Positions 35,701 through 46,202 of a DNA stretch of 64,000 nt are shown one piece after another. The DNA is from Benincasa hispida (taxonomy: Eukaryota > Streptophyta > Magnoliopsida > Cucurbitales > Cucurbitaceae). Every line of letters starts with the position of its first letter. The stretch's first letter is position 1. Below the pieces are notes generated by a model. The model was not told the DNA's origin, did not search any database, and worked only from the letters and a program-made list of their open reading frames with translations. A program made the position numbers and the translations under genes. The stretch is from NCBI RefSeq assembly GCF_009727055.1, contig NC_052357.1, positions 9,310,720 to 9,374,719 of the forward strand, given 5' to 3'.

Positions 35701-38700
35701 TCCCATATGTTTTCAAAAAATGGTAAGCATTTCCAATATTTTCATGATTGAGTTTTCTTACAAGTTCTCCTATAAAAAGGTTTCTTACAATTTCCTAACT
35801 TAAAAAATTTGTTATTCAAAGCATGTGTGATTTTTGTTTCTTAAAAGTTACCTAAGCTCATGCCTATAGAATTCAGAACCTAATGGCCAAAGACACTGAA
35901 GATCTGAACTTGAAACACCAAATGAAAGTAGGAGCAACTGTCTAAATTAATGGGAAAACGGCTACTGCCTTTTGAAGCTGGGAAAAAAAATCAACTTGTG
36001 GAGGCAACCCTTCAGAAAGATCAGAGGTGGTGGCCATCTATAAAATTCAGTTTGTTGATGTAATCCTTCTAGACGGTCAAAGGTGGAGAAAATAGTGCAT
36101 TGAGACTAATGAAAATTCTAGCCTGTAATATGTAATCATGAGTACTGAAAGAACTACCCCCCTTAATCTTGAAATCATTTCAGGAAGTAGAAAGCATTTT
36201 GCAAAGAAAAAGAAATTTTACAAGGAAACCTGGAGGAGTGAGAAAGCATTCTTAATTCTTGCCTTCAAGGAGACTCTTATCTGGTTGAGAGCTAAGAAGC
36301 AAGGCTTCTAGAATGAGGATCTCCGATCTGGCATTGTCAATGAATTTTAAAAATATATAATCCTGTTCCTGGTGTATATTTTATTCTCCTTATACTTCTT
36401 AAAAGTATCTTTTGTGTGCTAGCCGGAAGTTTTTTTTTTTTGTAGCTTCCATGGTTTGGGGTTCTTGGCTCTCCATTTATATATATACAATACGCTTACT
36501 ATCCTAGGTTCTAACAGGTTGATTGAATAGAATTCTTCATTGTATTGTGTCTACTAATCGGTTTGCATTTGTAGCTGCTAGATAAATTTTGACACCCATC
36601 ATTGTTGCTAAATGATTTGATTATTTCAGAAAGGAAAAAGGTAAGGTTGGGTGATGAGGATTGATTTTGAGAAAGCCTCCACAAGATTCAATTGGGAGTT
36701 GTTTTTGGTTCTTTTTAGGATGAGAAGCTTTAGGGAGAGATGGATAAAAGTGGACGCAGTTGCATTTCTAAAACCATTTTTTCTACTTTGATAGATGGTT
36801 GGCAGAACTTATAGAGGCTTTGAGACCATGAGATCTGCTCTCTCCTGTCTTGTTACTGGCTGATATTCTTGACAGAATCTTAAGATAGTTGGATTCTGGC
36901 TCCTCTGAGTGTGAATATGGATCGGGCAAACCATTTCAATTTGCTTATGATGTCCTTGCCTTTTGCATTAATATTAATGAGTTGGAGACTCCATTAACAA
37001 AGATTTGTATTTCAGTAATTAATATGGAGTACCAGGAAGTTCAAGTACAGGATTTGGGATGTCTCCTGCTGTTAATGCTTTGAAGTTGGACATATGGACT
37101 CCAATGGTTGAGAAATCCAGCATGAATTGGATATGTGTAGAGTTCCTTTCCTTTCAAAAGGGTGGCTGTTTATCTGTTGTTCAAGCATCTTGGCTAGTAT
37201 CCCAACCTACTTTCTTCTTTTAAGTTTCCTACCAAGGTTAGATCCTCAATTTATCAAGTGGGATATCATTTTGTTGCGCTAAGATAAGGGATTTATTGAC
37301 GTCTGGGTAATTTCAAGAATGGGCCTTGCCTACTATTGGGTTTGACATTTTCCTCTTCAGAGAAGTTGCTTGTGGTACTCTGTGATTGGCGAGTATTTGA
37401 GGTGGTGAAAGGCTTCGTTTGAATGTTTGGTTGGAAATTGGTCAGAGAATCTTTGATGAAAAGCTAGACATTTGCAGCATTTGGGAGAGAATCAAAACTT
37501 TAGGTTGGTCTTTATAATATCTGTATGGCTTCTGTATTTACGATGTTTTGTTCATTCTCTCCAAGTGGAGCAGTTCTTTAACATGTGCTTCTCATTTTCA
37601 ATAGTTAAAAAAAAACATTTTCCCATTTTCAATTGAAAAAATACAAAAGAGAAACACAAAAGATACAAAGCATGTATCTAGAAAAAAATGAATTCAATGA
37701 TAAGGAAAGCTAAACGACCTTACTTGCATAGGATTTGTTCTATAGGTTGTACAACTGTGCCCTTGAGTTCTAAAGATAAGGAAAAACAATGTAGAGAAAT
37801 GAAAGACTTGTTGAGAACCCAAAAAAAAAACACCTGAAAGGACGAAGCATAATAAGTAAATATCCAGTTCATGCTACATCAACCATGTGAAGAATGAGCA
37901 CAACAGACTCCTCAACAGTAAAGCTAGATCTATAGATAGGCTTTGGGACCACGTTCTTTTGGTTGGGTTGGTGAAATATTTTTGTTTCTTGCTCTCGCTC
38001 TTGCTCTCGCTCTCTCTTTTCTTTTGTGCCATTTGGAAGAGGTGATGTAGCTTCCTTAGCGCTTGGTGTTTGGATTTCTTCCCCTTTCTTTTAGCTTTGT
38101 ATCTTCTATGAAATGCACTGGTTTCTCATTGGGAGAAAAAAGAGAAAAAAAAACCAAGAAAATGTTGCAGCAACAGTAGCAACAGATTTGGAGATGAAGC
38201 AGCAATTTAAGAACATATTTAGGATGAGGGAGAATTTAATAGAATGTGAAAGATGGAAGATCTAAGACAGAAAAGAGATGCTGTTATTTTGAGAAACACA
38301 GAAGATAACTTTAATCACTTTCCAAACTTTTCATAATATATTAGTTCTAGACATTGTTTTTCATAAACGACTAAGGGGGTATTTGGGGCAAGGAGTTGGT
38401 TATTATAGCCTAGGTTATTATAGTTGGGTTATAATCGTTTGTGTTTGGGGTATAGATTATTTTAGTTTGGGTTATAATAGTTTGTTTTCGGGTTGTAGAC
38501 TATTTTAGTTTGAAGGAAATAGTGAACACTGTAGTAAAGGATAAAAAAATGATGAATGTAAAATAGTAAAAACTGAAGCAAATAAATACTGTAGCTAATT
38601 GGGGGATACAAAATAGTATTTATTGTAGCAAGAGGTAGTTATTAAAGTCTTAGGATAGTCCTTACCCCAAACACATCCTAAATGTGCTTTCTTTTTTTTT

Positions 38701-41700
38701 CCTTGTATTTTCATTGTTTTGTTAATTAAGACTTATTAAAGTCTTAGGATAGTCCTTACCCCAAACACATCCTAAATGTGCTTTCTTTTTTTCCCTTGTA
38801 TTTTCATTGTTTTGTTAATTAAGACTTACACTAAAACTCTGAAATTTCTTCCAAGTATCTGACCTTTCATTTCAATAGAGCAGAGTTGTAATTTTAAACC
38901 TTAGTGGATGTCGGTGTAAGACCCCTAGTTATATAAATAATAAGAGTATTAGTAGAATATTAGTATGATTATTAGTTGAGGCATATTAATAAATAGTTAG
39001 TAAGTTGGTTAGGTCTTTTTACTATAAATAGGAGAGGAGTTGGAGAAAGGGAGACAAATTTTTGAGGTGATTTCCTAATTGGGAATTTGAGAGATGATTC
39101 TCAGCTCTCTAGAACGTACTGAGGTATATTGTAATTTCTTCATGATATTGCAACATAATTCTATCTTTTGGTTTTCTTGTTTGTTCTTTTTTGTTCTTGA
39201 ATTTTCTTGTTAGGAGGTATCCTAGCAAATTGGTATCAAAGCTGTTCTCCTGGAACATCAATTTTAGTAATGGATCTTGATCGGAGGAATGAAGTACCCT
39301 TAGAGATACAAAGAGAAATGAGAGCATTGCAACAAAGGATCAAAGATTTAGCATCTATCGAAGTAGAGGAAGAAGAGCCAACAAAGAAAAGCTCAGAAAA
39401 ACATGAAACATTGAGGGTGGTTGTTACTTTGTTGAGAGGAAATTGACACTGAAGGTAGACGAGAGAGGAGAAAAGAAGAGAGGAGATGGCGAGCTCATCA
39501 GCAGAGGAGAAAAAGAGAAAAAGAATGCTGAATTAAATATGGAGAAATTGGAGAAGAGAAACCTGATTAACCATGGCCATTGTCGATGGCGAAGAGTGAA
39601 ATGGACAGAAAGAAGCACTTGGTGGAAGTGGAAGTGTACAATCGAACGAGAAACATAGTTAATTGGTGGACGAAGCATCATTTGAGGGAGAAATTTTCAG
39701 TTATCAAATGGTTGGGAAAATGAATTGGCAGTCAGATAAAGAAGAAGAAATTGGTGGCGGTGTAAGGGTTGAGATGGCAAAGAAAACAAAAAAAATTGTT
39801 CAGAAGCTGAAAGATTCAAGGGAGGAGAGGAGAAAAAAACGATGAAGTGATGATTGGAGGCGAGGGCATGGGTGGCCGAAGATGATGAAGAAACTACAAA
39901 GAGAGGTAGAGCTATGTACGAAGATCGAAAGAAAATGACATGGGCAGATTTGAAGGCCAACTGGTAGCCAAGACGACGTTGAATCTAAAAGTAAAGAGGA
40001 CTGTTGCCAGATCCAATGACGAAGGGGAAGTTGGCTAGCAATGAGTGCAGTTGGATTGTTAATGGCGGGAGAGGCCGTGATGGAGGCTAAGGGAGAGGAA
40101 AAGGAGCAATTTTGTGAAAGATGGGGACTGCAAAGAGTTTCAACAGCTGATAGGAATGATGTGTAAATGGAAAGTGAATGTTATGGGCTTAATATGTATG
40201 TATAGGTTGGGTGAGTTTGAAAATTTGGAGGCCCATGATTATTTTTTGATGTAAAGTGGAGAACGAAATTGGTATTGGCGAAAATGGGAGGGAAATGAAA
40301 AGTCTAACTCTACTATAATCCATGTGTCAACTGTTTGGGTGATAGAGGAATGGAATCATAACCTTAATCCTGGGGTAATTGGACTAAAATTGAACCAGAA
40401 AATCAATAGCCAATGATGAAATTTAATTAGAAAAGCAGAGAAAGGGTTGGGCGAGAACGGGAAAGGGAAAAATATTGCAGAAAGGCAAGGTGGTCGGCGA
40501 AGAAAGATTTGGCAAATAACCTACTTACCGACGATCATATGTGGCGATGGAAAGTCATTCGTGCACTTAGGTCGAGTTTATGTCGAGGCAAGCACGCCGT
40601 TCTATTATCTTATTGTAGCGAATAACTTCCATCAAACCGGAAATCAAGTTATTGGGCGGTGGAGAAGGACGACCAAATGATCGGACAGTTGGCATGAGGT
40701 TGTAGACATGGGCAAGGATGCTGAAGACGTTGAAGATGGTAGGAAAAAGGGGTTGCCGTTAATTGAGAAAAAGGTGGAAGAAAGGGAACTATTTTTGAAA
40801 AAGAGAACAAAGTATGCACCCACGTGAAATGTCAGGAGGTGGGGCCATGGAATGGAAAAAGTTACACCATTAAGTTAGTTAGTGGGCTGGATTTTCTTAA
40901 AGAGGCCCAATTATTTTCAAATGGGCGACCTAGTTTAAGTTAGGAAGTGGAATTCTTAAGGGATTATGGGTTTTCGACCAGAGGGGAGGTGCTGAAAACA
41001 TGGAATATTAACCACGTGAAGATCTATGAAGATAGAAGAAAGGGGCTTAGTAGGCTTGAATTTGACAATGATATTGAGGTCCAATTGTTAGAATGGTAGA
41101 AAAGGGGCTAGAATATGGGCTGGAGGGGCTGGAAGCTCATGGGTAATTTTTAAGAAAATGGTGAATGGGCTCAAAGGCTGAACTGGGTTGTGGTCCAAAA
41201 AGTTGTTAATCATGGTGGTGCAATACCAAAAGACCAATTCTTGAATGAAATGATTCTCTATCAAAATGAGAGAGAAGAATCTTATTTATAGAGGAAATTA
41301 GTTACAAGATATTTAACTGACTATCATAACAACTAAAAATTAGCTAACTTAGCAATTAACTAACTCCTATCCTTTTTAACTAGTTATTTACAAAAGGGCC
41401 CTTTCCACCTTACACCAATCCCACCCCTCCCAAAATAAACTCGTCTTTGAGTGAGCTAAGAAGCTAAATGAAAGTCCTTTAGGGCATAATATGGCTTCAA
41501 ATAAGCAATATTGAGACTGGATTAATATGTAGGTCACAAGACAACTTAATGCGGTAATTTGGTTTGGCCATCGGTCTGCGAATGAGAAGTAGGGCTTAAA
41601 TGTAGTCTTCCACTCAACCCTCGACCTTATTCGAATTTGGTAGTATTCACTCTTCAAGTCCACTTTCGAAAAAATCAAGGCTCCTCCAAATTGATCAAGT

Positions 41701-44700
41701 AACTCACCTATTCTAGGGATTAGGAAGCTGTACTTCACTATAATCCACTTAGTTGATAGCTCTACTATTAACGTACATCCTCCAACTGCCAACTTTTTTA
41801 GGCGTGAGTTGGGCTAGCATTGCACATGGGGCTAAGGTTTGGTTGAATGTGTTCATTTTTTAATAATTCTTCAATATATTGGTGGAGGATCTCATACTCC
41901 TTAGGACTCATCCTATAGCGAGGAAGATGAGAGATTTTAGCACCCGGAATCAAGTCAATATGGTGTTGAATGTCTTTACTATTTTTTGTATTTTTTGTCT
42001 TTAACAAACATTTTGCAATGTATTTGAGGATTAAAATCTCCTTTGGGAGCAATCGACACCGTTTGGAGAACACAAGACACCCTATCACCTTCATTCATCG
42101 CAATATAATTGGCTTCTTTCTCATCATCTTCATTGCATTCAGCCAACAAATCCTCTTCCTCATCCACATATACTAATGTTTTTTGTTGAGGACACTCATT
42201 AAACAAGTGACCCACTGGGCCACACCTAAAACACTTGCCCAATGTAAGCAAATTACAAGGATTTTGAACTTTCTTCTTGGAAATAGCCTTTGTTTCCTTC
42301 TCACCAACCATTTCTTGCATTTCTTTTTCCTTTTCCTCAGTTGTGGAAGAGTGATTAATAGATGTGTAATTTGAAGTGCTAGCTTTTCTGCCAAGGGAAG
42401 CATCCCAAGGAGCCTTTCTTGAAATTTTTTTGGAGCGGGTTTCGTTTAACTCTTCCACTGTTTCAGCATAAGAAATTGCATGAGCTAACCAATGAAATTG
42501 TTTAAGCTTTACCTTCTCTTTGATGTCCATTCTTAGCCCCCCAATGAACCATGCAATTAGGTGCTGCTCGTTTTTGGCCAAATTAGTTCTTGCTCCCAAA
42601 TGGTGGAATTCTTCCACAAAATCAGCTACTGTTTGAGGGCCTTGTCTGCAGTTTTGATATTGATTATACAATGTTTGCTCATAATTGGGAGGAAGGAATC
42701 TTTATTTCATCAACCTCTTCATTTTTTCCAAGTTGGGAATTTGGGAGAGGATTCTCAGCCCTTTAGAATGTGTTGAGGTATATTGTAATTTCTTCATAAT
42801 ATTGCAATATTATTCTATCTTTTAGTTTTCTTGTTCTTTTTTATTCAAGAATTCTCTTGTTAGGAGGTATCCTAACAGTTGCTTATTTTTCTTAAGCCGT
42901 GGTATTCTGAACATGATAAACTTCTAACACGAGCATTAGATTTTCATGCTTCTTATCTTTTTATTCTCTATTCTAATGTTGTATGATTACGTATTTATAA
43001 ATTATAATTATTGCCATCGATATTTGATTTATTGATCCTCACTTTAAGGCTGTTCTTCTGCGTTTAAGTGGCCTACTCCATTAACAACATGCTCAGATCT
43101 AGAAGACACTTTTAACTCATGCTAAAACTGAATTTTGGACTTTTTTATGGATCAATTTGAAATGGCCATCCCTGCGGCATGAACTTGAACAGAAATTGTG
43201 AAAGTGGGTGGTTCTAAACTTTTCTATTCTTTAGTGAGTTGTCATGATTACCTTCTAATACTTTACTCTGTACCAGGGAAAGAGATGGGGTGGATGTTGG
43301 GGTGCATTATCTTGTTTTCACTCTCAGAAAGGAGAGAAGCGCATTGTACCTGCATCTCGTTTACCTGAGGGCAATGCCGTGACAACCCAACCTAATGGAC
43401 CTCAAGCAGCAGGAATGACCAACCAGGCTACAGTTATAACTCCATCCCTTCTAGCCCCACCTTCGTCACCAGCATCTTTTACAAATTCTGCACTCCCTTC
43501 AACAGTCCAATCACCTAGTTGTTTCATGTCGCTGTCTGCCAACTCACCTGGAGGTCCTTCATCCACAATGTTTGCTACAGGGCCATATGCGCATGAAACA
43601 CAGCTGGTTTCTCCTCCTGTTTTCTCAGCCTTCACCACTGAACCATCAACTGCTCCCCTCACCCCCCCACCTGAACTAGCTCACCTAACCACACCTTCTT
43701 CCCCTGACGTGCCGTTTGCTCAGTTCCTGTCCTCATCGGTGGATCTCAAAGGAACTGGAAAGGCCAATTACATTGCTTCAAATGATCTTCAAGCAGCATA
43801 TTCTCTCTACCCTGGAAGTCCTGCCAGTAGCCTCGTGTCTCCAATTTCAAGGACCTCTGGCGATTGCTTATCATCTTCATTTCCTGAGAGGGACTTCCCA
43901 CCACAGTGGAATCCTTCAGCTTCTCTCCAAGATGGAAAATATCCAAGAAGTGGTTCTGGTCGGTTATTTGGAAATGAGAAAGCTGATACATCGTTGGCAT
44001 CTCAGGATTCTAATTTCTTCTGCCCTGCTACATTTGCACAATTCTATCTGGACAATCCACCATTCCCTCACACTGGTGGGAGGTTAAGTGTATCGAAGGA
44101 TTCAGATGCCTACTCTTCTAGTGGGAATGGATACCAGAACCGGCACAATAAGTCTCCAAAACAAGATGTGGAGGAAATAGAAGCTTACCGAGCATCGTTT
44201 GGTTTCAGTGCGGATGAAATTATATCTACTACCCAGTATGTGGAGATATCTGATGTAATGGAGGATTCCTTTACTATGAGACCTTTTACCTCAACTAATT
44301 TGTCAGCAGAAGAAAGTATTGAACCTCCATTGTTGGGTGAAAAGCTAAAATCCACACACACAACTTTACAGAGTCAGAGGAGTATTAAATCAGCACCTGA
44401 GGTTGTTGAAAAGGAAACCTGCACTGAAGTGTTGGCATTATGCAATGGTTATAAAGGTGAGCCGCTGTTCCCTGTTACTACAAGCACTGAAGCACACACT
44501 TGTTCCATAAAATGAGAAATCAAAATAAAATAAAAATATAGATATGGTTTGGTAAACATGTTTAAAATGTCATTAGATTTTTTTACTTTTCTTTTTTTTC
44601 TTTTCTTTTATTTTTTTTGGGGGGGGGGGGAGGAGGGGGATATAATTTTTCTTCCCCTGCGACCTATTATTTTTATACCGTGACCCACAATTCTAATACT

Positions 44701-44958
44701 ATAAATAGTTAATTTTCTCCATTGCACACCTCTAGTTACAGTTACCTGTTTGATGCAGATAATAAATTGCAAAGACAACCTGGTAACATGTCAGGATCAA
44801 GTACTTCAAACCAAGTTGAAAAAGACCTATTCTCAAGGATAGGTTCATTAAAAAATAGTCGCAAGTATAATCTTGGTTTATCCAGCTCTGATGCAGAAGT
44901 CGACTACAGAAGAGGAAGGAGCCTAAGGGAGGCCAAGGGAGATTGTTCATGGCAATGA
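32663..44958 (+). CDS. Hydroxyproline-rich glycoprotein family-type protein (3 coding exons)
   Basis: Three exons join in frame: 32,663-32,701, 43,277-44,456 and 44,759-44,958 (1,419 nt, 472 residues plus stop). Intron 1 is phase 0 (donor CGG|GTATGA, acceptor TACCAG|GGA); intron 2 is phase 1 (AAAG|GTGAGC, GATGCAG|ATAAT). The product begins MGSEQNRFPQQER, then KRWGGCWGALSCF and KRIVPASRLPEG. A Ser/Pro-rich disordered body follows, with LTPPPELAHLTTPSSPDVPF, then YRASFGFSADEI, and the protein ends SSSDAEVDYRRGRSLREAKG. I recognise the layout of a land-plant family annotated 'hydroxyproline-rich glycoprotein family protein' (like Arabidopsis At5g52430/At4g25620). No signal peptide or membrane segment is visible, so a cell-wall role is doubtful and the function is unknown. 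Intron 1 (10,575 bp) is swollen by transposons. All splice sites are canonical and there is no internal stop, so the gene looks intact. Confidence 0.9.
33400..33570 (-). repeat. LINE 3'-end fragment in intron 1
   Basis: Read on the minus strand this has TTTTCTCAATGAAAGTTCAG followed by TCCTTTTATCC, the phrase seen at 3' ends of plant L1 LINEs. No coding part. Confidence 0.4.
33867..34250 (+). repeat. Two-copy 200-bp tandem repeat in intron 1
   Basis: Copies at 33,867-34,066 and 34,067-34,250 both start TTATAAAGGAGATACC and include GATTGTTCATAATTTCA, GAAGCAAAGC and ACTCCTAATGTCGAGGATTG. They differ by many point changes and small indels, so the duplication is old. Confidence 0.8.
34251..34437 (+). 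repeat. L1-type LINE 3' tail with poly(A)
   Basis: Translation resembles the end of plant LINE ORF2 (a WDLVRFHVSFWALISK-like phrase). It is followed by TTCTTAATGAAAGTTGTTTCC and a short A run ending at about 34,437. Confidence 0.55.
34690..35270 (-). pseudogene. LINE ORF2 C-terminal (zf-RVT-like) fragment
   Basis: On the minus strand DLHTCITNPFERFTCKSVS (about 34,815-34,880) and then KVKISKKVKFFV (about 34,725-34,760) match the zinc-binding domain near the end of plant LINE reverse transcriptases. The frame is short and interrupted. Confidence 0.6.
35271..36620. other. Intron 1 sequence with nothing recognised
   Basis: AT-rich intronic DNA with scattered stops in all frames. No domain, terminal repeat or target duplication was found. 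A T-run of 12 lies near 36,431. Confidence 0.5.
36640..37610 (+). pseudogene. L1-type LINE reverse transcriptase fragment
   Basis: Successive broken frames show RIDFEKAS (about 36,658-36,682), then QFAYDVLAFC in the place of the catalytic QFADDTLLFC box (about 36,937-36,966). Next are WTPMVEKSS (about 37,095-37,125) and FQKGGCLSVVQASW (about 37,155-37,195). The Asp to Tyr change in the FADD box and the many stops show it is dead. It lies on the same strand as the host gene. Confidence 0.75.
37960..38152 (+). repeat. LINE 3' tail with CT-rich microsatellite
   Basis: A CTCGCTCTTGCTCTCGCTCT stretch at about 37,992-38,016. It is followed by CTTCTATGAAATGCACTGG, TTTCTCATTGGGAG and an A-rich tail to 38,152, resembling a LINE 3' end. 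Confidence 0.45.
38375..38678. mobile_element. Tourist-like MITE (PIF/Harbinger type)
   Basis: 304 bp with imperfect terminal inverted repeats: GGGGGTATTTGGGGCAAGG at the left and, reverse-complemented, GGATGTGTTTGGGGTAAGG at the right. It is flanked by the 3-bp target duplication TAA (38,372-38,374 and 38,679-38,681). Length, TAA duplication and G-rich TIR fit Tourist MITEs. No coding capacity. Confidence 0.8.
38641..38827 (+). repeat. 93-94-bp tandem duplication covering the MITE right end
   Basis: Copies at 38,641-38,734 and 38,735-38,827 are the same except for one or two bases in a T-run. The unit includes the MITE right inverted repeat plus about 55 bp of flank, so it arose after the MITE inserted. 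Confidence 0.9.
39450..41230. other. Purine-rich interior of element S
   Basis: The plus strand is notably A/G-rich to about 40,150, with many GAAGAAG and GGAGAG words. No domain was recognised, and the open frames reflect the purine bias. Confidence 0.4.
41388..42094 (-). pseudogene. Ty3/gypsy RT fragment inside element S
   Basis: Minus strand. HIDLIPGAKISHLPRYRMSP (about 41,900-41,960) and LLKNEHIQPNLSP precede, after a small deletion, KWIIVKYSFLIPRIGELLDQ and ALIFSKVDLKSEYYQIRIR (41,620-41,760). These are RT motifs 0-2 of a chromovirus-like polyprotein. The catalytic YVDD part is not found: the frame degenerates before 41,388. Confidence 0.82.
41979..42730 (-). pseudogene. Ty3/gypsy gag with zinc knuckle inside element S
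   Basis: Minus strand. LPPNYEQTLYNQYQNCRQG spans about 42,640-42,700, and a long open frame follows with ARTNLAKNEQHLIAWFIGGL. The knuckle CFRCGPVGHLFNEC (C-X2-C-X4-H-X4-C) is at about 42,190-42,235. The similarity ends exactly where the partial LTR at 42,731 begins. It is the longest open transposon frame in the window (230 codons). Confidence 0.85.
42878..43276 (+). other. End of intron 1
   Basis: T-rich intron sequence after element S, ending with the acceptor CTCTGTACCAG. No other feature seen. Confidence 0.55.
43277..44456 (+). CDS. Coding exon 2 of the host gene
   Basis: Open from the acceptor at 43,275-43,276 to the donor at 44,457. The frame stays open past the donor to a stop at 44,513-44,515, but the exon is taken to end at AAAG|GTGAGC because this restores the conserved C-terminus in exon 3. 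It holds almost all of the Ser/Pro-rich body. Confidence 0.92.
44759..44958 (+). CDS. Coding exon 3 of the host gene
   Basis: Starts after GATGCAG. The first codon, GAT, is completed by the last G of exon 2. It encodes NKLQRQPGNMSGSS and then the basic tail DYRRGRSLREAKGDCSWQ and TGA at 44,956-44,958. The 302-bp intron before it contains a run of twelve G near 44,621. Confidence 0.9.
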
Positions 44959-45811
44959 CTAAGACAGCCTCTAGAATAGATTACAGTATGTTTGTGTATC
45001 TGTTTTTCTACTTTGCAGGTTTCCATGAAATGTCTAACGTATGATCTAACTTGATGGCTCCCTGAATTATGAGTTGGCCACTGGATGGAAAAATGATTAT
45101 TATTTGTGTTTATCGTGCCAATTTAGATATGGATTGGGTCGAATTTCTGTATTTGGTAAACGAATTTGACTTTTCTTCAATGAATTATATATGTTGTATA
45201 ATCTACTTGCACGTTCAGTACATCCGGTCGACATATCCAAACATCTGTTCTTTGTGGTCATTGATCGAGTTTTCTCTAGAAACTAAGATTGCTAAAATAT
45301 CATGCAAAAAGGTTGGTGTTACACCAGAAACAGGTGGTCATCGTTGTAAACATATGCTAGATATTTCTTGCTCTTCTAAGTTCCGGAATTGGTTTGGCAA
45401 TATGAGAAAAGTCCGTGGAATGAACCTCTAGCAGCGATGGTCTTGTCCACCCGACTTGTTGGAAAGTGCGAATTGAAATCAGCGTTAGACCTGCTTCATT
45501 TGATAACTAGAATGCCATGATTCAAAGATTAATGCCAAAGATGACGTCAAGTAAAAAAAAAAAAATCTCAAAAACAAAAAAAAGAAAAAGAAAAAGGAAA
45601 AAAGTGAAGAAAAAGTTGGTCAATGACGATACCATATCAAGTTGAAGCACCAAACAAATTCCATTTTCTTTGGATACGCATAATCCGGTTAGATTTTAAT
45701 AGTTTTAGGAATAGAGAGACTCCACCCTTTTATATCAAGGATAATTTCCATTTATTCTTTCTTTCTTAGGGGCAGTTTATCTTGATTGATTTCAAAGTGA
45801 AGCTTGATATA
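44959..45811 (+). other. 3' flank of the host gene
   Basis: Probably the 3' UTR for the first several hundred bases; no AATAAA in a convincing position was found. An A-rich AAAAAG tract lies at 45,553-45,606. The 120-codon frame here has no recognisable content. Confidence 0.4.
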
Positions 45812-46039
45812 GGAAAAGAAAATTATTTCAAATAGTAAAATTGTTGAAAATATTTATAAGATATAACAAAATTTTGGACTTAATAGACGTTGATGGATAC
45901 TAATAGACTTTTATCAGTATCTATCAATGTCATTGATAGACACCTATAGAAGTTTATCAGTGTTTATCATTGATAGTTCTAAAATTTTGCTATGTTTTGC
46001 AAATATTTTAGTTCATTTTTCTATATTTGAAAACAACCC
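45812..46039 (-). mobile_element. Palindromic hairpin MITE, copy 1
   Basis: Long inverted repeats over its whole length around a TATCAATG/CATTGATAGAC core. The reverse complement of its right end (GGGTTGTTTTCAAATATAG) equals the left end of copy 2 at 48,475. Non-coding, inserted opposite to copy 2. Cucurbit genomes carry many such elements (recall). Confidence 0.75.
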
Positions 46040-46202
46040 GACTACATGAAATAATATTTTCTCTTATTATTGAGAAAGACTCAAATATAAACTATATTGA
46101 AAGAATAAATTACAAGATACAAGGAAATAATTTTTAATTTACATATGCATAATTTAGTTTGATTTCTTATATTCTCCCTCAAGCTGAATGGTATGTGCTA
46201 AT
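46040..46202 (-). repeat. Possible copia LTR end fragment
   Basis: The minus strand reads CAGCTTGAGGGAGAATATAAG near 46,165-46,185, a copia polypurine-tract phrase, followed by AT-rich sequence to 46,040. Too short to classify. Confidence 0.3.

Larger units (their letters stand above)
38915..42877 (+). mobile_element. Rearranged Ty3/gypsy element S in intron 1
   Basis: A 313-bp LTR (38,915-39,227, TGTAAGACC...CCTAGCA, with ACTATAAATAGG as a TATA box near 39,020) is followed by TGGTATCAAAGCTG (39,231-39,244), close to the tRNA-Met primer site. A partial second LTR in the same direction lies at 42,731-42,877. A short gag-like start (MDLDRRNEV...) follows the primer site. The clear gag and RT between the LTRs are on the opposite strand, so the element is a mosaic or carries an internal inversion. 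Confidence 0.7.

Noticed and set aside
39424..39960. Overlapping frames on both strands in the purine-rich part of element S
   Set aside because: Composition-driven. Lys/Glu-rich on one strand and Ser/Phe-rich on the other, with no motif.
43402..44000. Minus-strand and +2 open frames over the host gene
   Set aside because: Shadows of the G+C-richer exon 2. No conserved motif; the sense frame explains the bias.
44986..45018. Possible 3' UTR intron (GTATGT...TTTGCAG)
   Set aside because: Only 33 nt long, too short for a plant intron.
45069..45431. 120-codon open frame downstream of the host gene
   Set aside because: Low-complexity hydrophobic translation, no family resemblance, and it lies in the probable 3' UTR.
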